Below, in pieces: positions 1 through 4,401 of a DNA stretch of 6,591 nt. Made by a program: the position numbers and the translations under genes. Source of the stretch: UBA7887 sp964408735 (GTDB taxonomy: Bacteria; Pseudomonadota; Alphaproteobacteria; UBA7887); contig CAYPAX010000159.1 in assembly GCA_964408735.1 (NCBI GenBank), forward strand, positions 1 to 6,591, written 5' to 3'. The first letter of the stretch is position 1; each line of letters starts with the position of its first letter. The notes below the pieces were generated by a model. It did no database searches, was not told the origin of the DNA, and worked only from the letters and a program-made list of their open reading frames with translations.

Positions 1-102
1 TTCATCGTCTGGGAGTGAGAATCAGCAAAGCCACTTAATCAACGGGCTGCTAAGGGGACAGGGAACAGCGGTGGCGAGGCGGCTGTGGCTGAGGAGAGAG
101 AT

Positions 103-303
103 ATGAGGTCGAAATACCAGTTTCTCGGATTTCGCTTAACGAGGCTTCAATGGATTGTTGCGGGAATGGTCGCTGGCGGCCTCTTACTCGCACCGCTGGG
201 CGGGCTTGGAATTGCAGCGTTCGGGGGCGCGATCGGCGTTGGTTGGTGGGTAGTCGGCGCGGTCATTGGCGGACTTGGGATTGAGCGCTTGATCAAACGA
301 TGA
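103..303 (+). CDS. Small glycine-rich membrane protein, function unknown
   Basis: This encodes 66 residues from ATG 103. I prefer this start to an in-frame GTG at 85 because AGGAG at 92-96 lies six bases upstream of it. After a short basic N-terminus (MRSKYQFLGFRLTRLQW), nearly the whole protein is hydrophobic and rich in glycine and alanine. That is consistent with two closely spaced membrane helices, at about residues 15-35 and 37-60, ending in a basic tail (ERLIKR). I do not recognise a family. Its stop overlaps the start of the nuclease gene by four bases (ATGA, 300-303), so the two are probably co-transcribed and translationally coupled. A role at the membrane beside the exported nuclease is inference only. 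Confidence 0.6.
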   Translation: MRSKYQFLGFRLTRLQWIVAGMVAGGLLLAPLGGLGIAAFGGAIGVGWWVVGAVIGGLGIERLIKR

Positions 304-956
304 ATTGCCTGCGTTTCCTAATAAGCGCCAGCCTGGGCTTGTTCACAGCTATCTCAGCCGAAGCCGAAACCGCCGGTCGCGCTACAGTCATTGACGGCGA
401 CACCATCGAAATTCGCGGCGAGCGCATCCGCCTTGACGCCATAGACTCACCTGAGAGCAATCAGAGCTGCGAAGCTGACGGCGAACCATGGCGCTGTGGC
501 CAGCAAGCCGCCCTAGCCCTGGCCGACAAGATCGGCGCCGCGAACGTCGCCTGTGCCGACCGAGGGACCGACCGCTACGACCGCACGCTGGCCATCTGCT
601 ATCTCGGCGAGCTGGACCTCAACGGCTGGATGGTAGTCGAGGGCTGGGCGCTGGCGTATCGCCACTATTCGACAGAATACGTGCCACAGGAGGACGTTGC
701 CCGCGCTGTCGGCAACGGCATGTGGCGCGGCCGGTTTGTGCCGCCCTGGGACTGGCGCCGCGGCGTGAGGCTCGTAGAAGCGAAGCCTCCAGGCGACTGC
801 GCCATCAAGGGCAACATCAACCGTGACGGCGAGCGCATCTATCATGTGCCTGGCGGTAGGGACTACGACAGGACGCGCATCAACCCGGACAAGGACGAGC
901 GGTGGTTCTGCAGTGAGGTTGAGGCCCGAGAGGCGGGCTGGCGGCCGGTGCTGTGA
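300..956 (+). CDS. Exported thermonuclease-like (SNase-fold) protein
   Basis: This 218-residue protein belongs to the staphylococcal nuclease-like family of calcium-dependent phosphodiesterases that cut DNA and RNA. Residues 1-22 form a signal peptide (hydrophobic LRFLISASLGLFTAISA, likely cleavage after AEA), so it should act in the periplasm or outside the cell. The SNase core covers about residues 26-145. It keeps the DGDT motif (D34), R44, the DSPE motif (D49, E52) and R95 in DRYDRTLA, which match the metal ligands and catalytic Arg-Glu-Arg set of the family, so it looks active. Cysteines at 57, 66, 85 and 100 could form disulfides. A C-terminal module from about residue 165 (CAIKGNIN..GERIYHVPGG..ERWFCSEVEAREAGWR) is a tail I know from many proteobacterial SNase proteins. 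Its function is not established. The gene overlaps the upstream membrane-protein gene by four bases. Confidence 0.9.
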   Translation: MNCLRFLISASLGLFTAISAEAETAGRATVIDGDTIEIRGERIRLDAIDSPESNQSCEADGEPWRCGQQAALALADKIGAANVACADRGTDRYDRTLAICYLGELDLNGWMVVEGWALAYRHYSTEYVPQEDVARAVGNGMWRGRFVPPWDWRRGVRLVEAKPPGDCAIKGNINRDGERIYHVPGGRDYDRTRINPDKDERWFCSEVEAREAGWRPVL

Positions 957-1004
957 GAGACGACACTATGCTAATCTGCCCTGGCATGTCGGGGCAGGGG
1001 GAAG

Positions 1005-1340
1005 ATGCTCGAAACCGGACGGAAGAACGCCAGAGAAACGCTGCTCCGAGCGATCATGATCTACACGGCGGTCGAAGTCATGTTCAAGGGAGCTGACTCG
1101 GCCCATGCGCTTTTCACGCAGGAGCTTAGCCGTGTGCTCGACAGCGTTCTCGCGGCCCAGGAAATGGAATTGACCACGCACCGGTACAACTATGTTGTGG
1201 CGGGCGTGCACACCCTGATCAACGAGGAAGGATTTGTGAGAGAGATCGCCGCGCGCTGGCAGGAACACGAAGCCCGACTGAACCGTGACGATATCCGGCG
1301 CTGCGAGGAGATATTCTCGAAGGCTCTGTCGGTCGAGTGA
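1005..1340 (+). CDS. Hypothetical helical protein, function unknown
   Basis: This encodes 111 residues from ATG 1005, preceded by a purine-rich AGGGGGAAG at 996-1004 that can serve as ribosome binding site. The sequence is mostly amphipathic helix with many charged residues, no signal peptide and no clear membrane segment, so a cytoplasmic protein is likely. I recognise no domain or catalytic motif. I accept it as a gene because its composition is that of an ordinary folded protein (Tyr, Phe, Met, Trp and acidic residues throughout). The frame on the other strand over 966-1268 lacks those features. It starts 48 bases after the nuclease stop and may be in the same transcript. Confidence 0.55.
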   Translation: MLETGRKNARETLLRAIMIYTAVEVMFKGADSAHALFTQELSRVLDSVLAAQEMELTTHRYNYVVAGVHTLINEEGFVREIAARWQEHEARLNRDDIRRCEEIFSKALSVE

Positions 1341-1349
1341 CGGGCGGAC

Positions 1350-1487
1350 ATGGTCAGCGACCTCGACATCTACCGGTCAGCCAAGCTCCTGATCGAGCAA
1401 GCAGGAAGTATACGCCACAACCGGTTGCCCCTTCAAGGCCGCCTTATCATCGCTCCAATCGAAACGCCGTTTGACTCCCTCTCCTGA
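1350..1487 (+). pseudogene. Truncated remnant of a small conserved alphaproteobacterial gene
   Basis: ATG 1350 opens a 45-codon frame ending at TGA 1485-1487. Its first residues, MVSDLDIYRSAKLLIEQ, resemble from memory the start of a very common unnamed small protein of alphaproteobacteria (pattern DLDIYRSA.LLI..HG, normally about 60-70 residues). After residue 19 the expected continuation, an acidic and alanine-rich helix with Met-Arg-Ala-Asp, is absent. It is replaced by unrelated sequence up to the stop. I therefore read this as a gene start cut by an old rearrangement near base 1405. It begins nine bases after the preceding gene and has no strong ribosome binding site. It could instead be a short functional variant. 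Confidence 0.4.
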
Positions 1488-1500
1488 CTCCGGTTAGAAC
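1471..1500 (+). promoter_or_regulatory. Predicted promoter of the imuA operon
   Basis: TTGACT at 1471-1476 matches five of six bases of the -35 consensus. TAGAAC at 1495-1500 matches four of six of the -10 consensus, with an 18-base spacer. The -10 overlaps the first half of the LexA box, so a bound repressor would block RNA polymerase. Transcription would start near 1507, giving a leader of about 27 bases before imuA. This is a pattern match only. Confidence 0.45.
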
Positions 1501-1511
1501 AAAAAGAGAAC
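1497..1511 (+). promoter_or_regulatory. LexA operator (SOS box), alphaproteobacterial type
   Basis: The sequence reads GAAC-AAAAAGA-GAAC, two GAAC half-sites separated by exactly seven bases. This is the reverse complement of the GTTC-N7-GTTC direct repeat bound by LexA in alphaproteobacteria. It lies 23 bases upstream of the imuA start and overlaps the predicted -10 element, where an SOS repressor site is expected. It puts imuA and imuB, and by read-through the genes downstream, under DNA-damage control. Confidence 0.85.
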
Positions 1512-1523
1512 ACAACATCAAAC

Positions 1524-1530
1524 GGGAGGT
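1524..1530 (+). promoter_or_regulatory. Ribosome binding site of imuA
   Basis: GGGAGGT lies three bases before ATG 1534. It is a strong Shine-Dalgarno match at a slightly short spacing, and it supports this start for imuA. Confidence 0.6.
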
Positions 1531-1533
1531 GGC

Positions 1534-2277
1534 ATGCTTCGTCGGGCGGCCGGGTTGGCGGCATTGCGGGCACGGATTCGGGCTATCGAACTGGGCGGCG
1601 GCGACGAGCCCGGCGCGCTGGTGCCGTTCGGCGTCGCGGCGATCGACGAAGAGCTGCCCGGCGGCGGACTGGTGCGCGGTGCGTTGCATGAGATCGCCGG
1701 CGAGACGGTCATAAGCGGGGCCGCCACCGGCTTTGTTGCAGCGCTGGCGGCGCATCTCGCCACACCGGCACGGCCGCTGGTGCTGTGGTGCCTCTCCGGC
1801 AATGACCTCTATGCCCCGGGGCTGCCGGCCTTCGGCCTCGACCCGGCGCGGCTGCTGGTGGTGCGCGCCCGCCGCCCGGCCGAGGCATTGTGGGTGGCAG
1901 AGGAGGGCCTGCGCGCGGGCTGCCTGGCGGCGGTGGTCTGTGAAAGCGACGCTGTCGATCTGGTTGCCAGCCGGCGCCTGCAGCTCGCCGCCCGCGCCCG
2001 CGATACCGCCTGCCTGCTACTCGCTTCGGCCGGCACACGCGGTGCCGCCGCCGCGACCACGCGCTGGCGAGTGGCAACGGCGCCGACGCAGCCGAGCGTC
2101 GGCAATACCCCCGGCAACACGCGCTGGCGGCTTACCCTGACCCATTGCCGGGGCGGGCCGGCACCGCGACAGTGGAGGCTCGACTGGAACCATGAGACGG
2201 GTGGTTTCTCTTTGGCTGCCCCATTGGCAGACCGACGTCGCACGGCGCGCGACGACGGCCTTCGCCGCGCCGGCTGA
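1534..2277 (+). CDS. imuA: ImuA, RecA-like accessory protein of the SOS mutasome
   Basis: This 247-residue cytoplasmic protein is the RecA/SulA-like partner of ImuB and DnaE2 in error-prone translesion synthesis. Identification rests on the family pattern LPGGGLVRGALHEI at residues 41-54, the block from LYAPGLPAFGLDPARLLVV into RPAEALWVAEEGLR (about 92-127), the strand LAAVVCE (131-137) and the C-terminal RWRLTLTHCRGG followed by SLAAPLAD. No intact GxxxxGK[ST] Walker A motif is visible after HEI, where GETVISGAATGF stands, so ATP binding is doubtful. That is usual for ImuA. The length is typical of the family. It is the first gene after the LexA box, and its last 86 bases overlap imuB in another frame, which suggests coupled translation. 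Confidence 0.9.
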   Translation: MLRRAAGLAALRARIRAIELGGGDEPGALVPFGVAAIDEELPGGGLVRGALHEIAGETVISGAATGFVAALAAHLATPARPLVLWCLSGNDLYAPGLPAFGLDPARLLVVRARRPAEALWVAEEGLRAGCLAAVVCESDAVDLVASRRLQLAARARDTACLLLASAGTRGAAAATTRWRVATAPTQPSVGNTPGNTRWRLTLTHCRGGPAPRQWRLDWNHETGGFSLAAPLADRRRTARDDGLRRAG

Positions 2278-3682
2278 GCCTTTCGCGCTGGTGGAGGCGG
2301 CGGCCGGGACCGAGCGCCTGGCGGCAACCACGCGCGAGGCCGAGCAGGCCGGGCTCAGGCCGGGCATGACCCTGGCCGATGCGCGCGCGCTGCTGCCGGG
2401 CCTCGCCACTGCGCCGGCAGCCCCCATGACAGCGATGCGGGCGTTGGAGGCATTGGCCGACTGGGCCTTGCGCTTTTCACCCTGGGTCGCTGTCTGCGGC
2501 AATGACGGGTTGTGGCTCGACATCAGCGGCTGCGCCCATCTGTTCGGCGGCGAAGAGGCGCTGCTGGACAAGCTGCTTGCCGGCACCCGCCGCCATTACG
2601 ATGCCCGCGCCAGCCTCGCCGACAGTCCCGGAGCAGCCTGGGCCATGGCCCGCTTCGGCAAGGGCGGCGTGATTCCGCAAGGCGCTGCTGAGGCGGCGCT
2701 CAGCCCCCTCCCTGTGGCCGCGCTCAGGCTCGACGAGAGCACCGCCGCCGGGCTCTCCCGCGTCGGCCTGGGGCATATCGGCGATCTTTGCCTTCTGCCC
2801 CGCGCGCCCCTTGCCGCACGTTTCGGCGAGGCCCTGCCGCGGCGCCTCGACCAGGCGCTGGGGTGCATCCACGAGCCGATCTCGCCGCGCCGCCCCCCGG
2901 CCACGCACGAGACAAGGCGCGCCTTCGCCGAGCCGGTCGCCGATAGCGCCTCGCTCGCCGCCACGCTCGATGCCCTACTCATGGAGCTTTGCGCCGACCT
3001 GGCGCGGGCCGGGCGCGGTGTGCGCCGTCTTACAGCCACCGTCTTCCGCATCGATGGCACGGCAACGACGGTGCGCGTCGGCACCAGCCGGGCCAGCCGC
3101 GACGAGGCGGTGCTGGCGCGGCTGCTGGCGGAAAAGCTCGACGGTCTCGACGCCGGCCCCGGCATCGAGGTCGTGACGCTCGCCGCCGCCGCCAGCGATC
3201 CCCTACCCGCCCGCCAGGGCGATCTCGCAGGCGCGCGTGAGACCGACGGCCTCGCCACCCTCGTCGACCGCCTGACCAACCGCCTCGGGCCTGACGCGGT
3301 GATGCGCCTTGCCCCCCGCGCCAGCCACCACCCCGACCGTGCGGTCGCCCGCCGTGCAGCCCTTGACGCAACGCATACCGCTTGGCCGCCGCAGCAGCGT
3401 CCCGTGCGCCTGTTCGAGCCGGCGCTGGCGATAGAAGCCGTGGCGGCGGTGCCCGACGGCCCGCCCATGCTGTTCCGCTGGCACGGCCAAGTGTTCCGGG
3501 TGGCGCGTGCCAGCGGCCCCGAGCGCATCGCCGACGAGTGGTGGCACGAGGACGCCCCCTTGCGCGACTACTACCGCGTCGAGGACATCGCCGGCGCCCG
3601 CTTCTGGCTCTACCGCGAAGGCCTCTACGACCACCCCCCCGCCCCGGTACCACGCTGGTACCTGCACGGGGTGTTCGGGTGA
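2192..3682 (+). CDS. imuB: ImuB, catalytically degenerate Y-family polymerase-like mutasome hub
   Basis: This 496-residue protein has the Y-family polymerase layout but acts as the adaptor that brings DnaE2 to the sliding clamp at damaged DNA. The N-terminus MRRVVSLWLPHW occupies the place of the catalytic DxDxFFA motif and has no metal-binding aspartates. The second motif reads NDGLWLDISGCAHLFGGE, where the S.DE pair has become DG, so polymerase activity is unlikely, as is normal for ImuB. PVRLF at residues 404-408 (after QQR) is a possible beta-clamp binding motif. The C-terminal domain (GPERIADEWW, DYYRVED, ARFWLYREGLYD, PRWYLHG) is the characteristic ImuB tail and is complete, so the insertion downstream did not damage the gene. 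The start lies inside imuA with only a distant GGAGG (2174-2178), implying translational coupling. Confidence 0.92.
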   Translation: MRRVVSLWLPHWQTDVARRATTAFAAPAEPFALVEAAAGTERLAATTREAEQAGLRPGMTLADARALLPGLATAPAAPMTAMRALEALADWALRFSPWVAVCGNDGLWLDISGCAHLFGGEEALLDKLLAGTRRHYDARASLADSPGAAWAMARFGKGGVIPQGAAEAALSPLPVAALRLDESTAAGLSRVGLGHIGDLCLLPRAPLAARFGEALPRRLDQALGCIHEPISPRRPPATHETRRAFAEPVADSASLAATLDALLMELCADLARAGRGVRRLTATVFRIDGTATTVRVGTSRASRDEAVLARLLAEKLDGLDAGPGIEVVTLAAAASDPLPARQGDLAGARETDGLATLVDRLTNRLGPDAVMRLAPRASHHPDRAVARRAALDATHTAWPPQQRPVRLFEPALAIEAVAAVPDGPPMLFRWHGQVFRVARASGPERIADEWWHEDAPLRDYYRVEDIAGARFWLYREGLYDHPPAPVPRWYLHGVFG

Positions 3683-3686
3683 CCGC

Positions 3687-3722
3687 ATGATTGCAATCAA
3701 AACGCAATCATTATATGATTGC
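3687..3722 (+). promoter_or_regulatory. Operator cluster of four TGATTGC half-sites ahead of vapB
   Basis: Two inverted repeats built from the same half-site lie side by side. TGATTGCAATCA (3688-3699) is a perfect 12-base palindrome. GCAATCAT-TAT-ATGATTGC (3704-3722) has perfect 8-base arms around a 3-base centre. The half-site TGATTGC or its complement therefore occurs four times in 36 bases, directly upstream of a ribbon-helix-helix antitoxin gene and overlapping its predicted promoter. Antitoxins of this family repress their own operon by binding such repeats, usually together with the toxin. Assigning these repeats to VapB is inference from position and symmetry. Confidence 0.7.
3691..3719 (+). 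promoter_or_regulatory. Predicted promoter of vapBC (and possibly dnaE2)
   Basis: TTGCAA at 3691-3696 (four of six to the -35 consensus) and TATGAT at 3714-3719 (five of six to the -10 consensus) are separated by 17 bases. Both lie within the TGATTGC repeats, so repressor binding would cover them. Transcription would start near 3726, about 20 bases before vapB. An alternative -10, CATAAT at 3722-3727, has no -35 partner. Nothing resembling a terminator lies between vapC and dnaE2, so this promoter would also transcribe dnaE2. Confidence 0.5.
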
Positions 3723-3745
3723 ATAATGCAAGCAGGAGAAATGCC

Positions 3746-3979
3746 ATGGCCAGCGTAACCATCCGAAACCTCGACGGCAAAGTCGTCGAAGCCCTCAAAC
3801 AAAGAGCCAAAGCCGCGGATCGCTCCCTGGAGGCCGAGCTTAGACAAATCCTCTCCGACGCCGTCGACCCCAATGCGCCGGTCGATCTTCGCGCCCTTGC
3901 CGAACAGATCGCAGCGATGACCCCTGGCCGCCTGCAAACCGACAGCGCCGACCTGCTGCGCGAGGACCGTGATCGGTGA
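3746..3979 (+). CDS. vapB: Antitoxin of a VapBC/FitAB-type toxin-antitoxin pair
   Basis: This 77-residue cytoplasmic antitoxin should neutralise the PIN toxin encoded next and repress the shared promoter. Residues 2-37 (ASVTIRNLDGKVVEALKQ.., RSLEAELRQIL) form a ribbon-helix-helix DNA-binding domain of the FitA-like type: the VTIRNL strand pairs in a dimer and two helices follow. The C-terminal part (about 46-77, ending DSADLLREDRDR) is the segment that usually wraps the toxin active site. ATG 3746 is chosen because AGGAG at 3734-3738 lies seven bases upstream. An in-frame TTG at 3719 lies in the operator and would add nine non-conserved residues. The stop overlaps the toxin's GTG start (GTGA, 3976-3979). 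FitA-like antitoxin is an equally good name. Confidence 0.88.
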   Translation: MASVTIRNLDGKVVEALKQRAKAADRSLEAELRQILSDAVDPNAPVDLRALAEQIAAMTPGRLQTDSADLLREDRDR

Positions 3980-4401
3980 GTCTCGTCATCGACGCCAGCG
4001 TTGCTGCCAAGTGGTTCTTTAACGAGCCCCATGACGATGAGGCCAGGCAACTACTGGCGCGCCGGGACCAATTCAACGCCCCGGCCCTCATCCTTGCCGA
4101 GGTGGCGAATATCATCTGGAAGCGACACCGGAAAAAGGAGATCGGCAGCCAGCACGCCCACGCCGCTATCCGAGCGCTCGGCCAATACCTGCCCCAGCTT
4201 TATCCGCTCGACATATTCTCCGAGCGCGCCCTCGCTATCGCCATTGCACTCGATCATCCTGCCTATGACTGCTTCTATCTTGCCTGTGCGGAGATGACCG
4301 GCGGGATCGTCATCACCGCCGATAGGCGCTTCCAAGGCATTGTGGCAGGAACGCCATTCGACGGTCATGTGATGGGCCTGAAAGACACGCACGATCCATG
4401 A
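3976..4401 (+). CDS. vapC: VapC-type PIN-domain ribonuclease toxin
   Basis: This 141-residue PIN-domain protein belongs to the magnesium-dependent RNase toxins that usually cleave tRNA or rRNA and stop growth when antitoxin is lost. The four acidic active-site positions are all present: D6 in VIDAS, E42 in ILAEVANIIWK, D98 in HPAYDCFYLACAE and D116 in VITADRRFQ. The toxin therefore looks functional, and its length is normal. It starts at GTG 3976, overlapping the vapB stop by four bases, with GAGGA (3962-3966) nine bases upstream. Its stop overlaps the dnaE2 start (ATGA, 4398-4401), which is unexpected for a toxin gene. Base composition is somewhat less GC-rich than imuB: I count 34 G+C of 60 in 4201-4260 against 42 of 60 in 3121-3180. 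This hints at separate origin. Confidence 0.9.
   Translation: MSLVIDASVAAKWFFNEPHDDEARQLLARRDQFNAPALILAEVANIIWKRHRKKEIGSQHAHAAIRALGQYLPQLYPLDIFSERALAIAIALDHPAYDCFYLACAEMTGGIVITADRRFQGIVAGTPFDGHVMGLKDTHDP

Noticed and set aside
1..18. Possible last codons of an upstream gene (FIVWE then TGA)
   Set aside because: Five codons are too few to identify anything, and other frames are equally possible. I see no supported feature in 1-84.
966..1268. A 100-codon open frame on the minus strand
   Set aside because: The plus-strand frame 1005-1340 has a better ribosome binding site and a more natural amino-acid composition. Both are unlikely to be genes.
1418..1427. Perfect 10-base palindrome CAACCGGTTG
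   Set aside because: It is short, isolated, 70 bases from the promoter and lacks a T-tract. It is consistent with chance and is not a terminator.
2596..3528. A 310-codon open frame on the minus strand
   Set aside because: It is antisense to imuB and its product is dominated by Arg, Ala and Ser, the usual signature of a GC-rich shadow frame.
3719..3745. Upstream TTG start for vapB adding nine residues
   Set aside because: The codon lies in the operator and -10 element. ATG 3746 has a well-placed AGGAG and gives the usual FitA-like N-terminus.
3203..3937. A 244-codon minus-strand open frame spanning imuB and vapB
   Set aside because: It crosses two well-supported genes and the operator region, and shows no domain.
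3683..4401. Insertion sequence or other transposable element carrying vapBC
   Set aside because: There is no transposase, terminal inverted repeats or convincing target duplication. Only a 5-base match is seen at the two ends.
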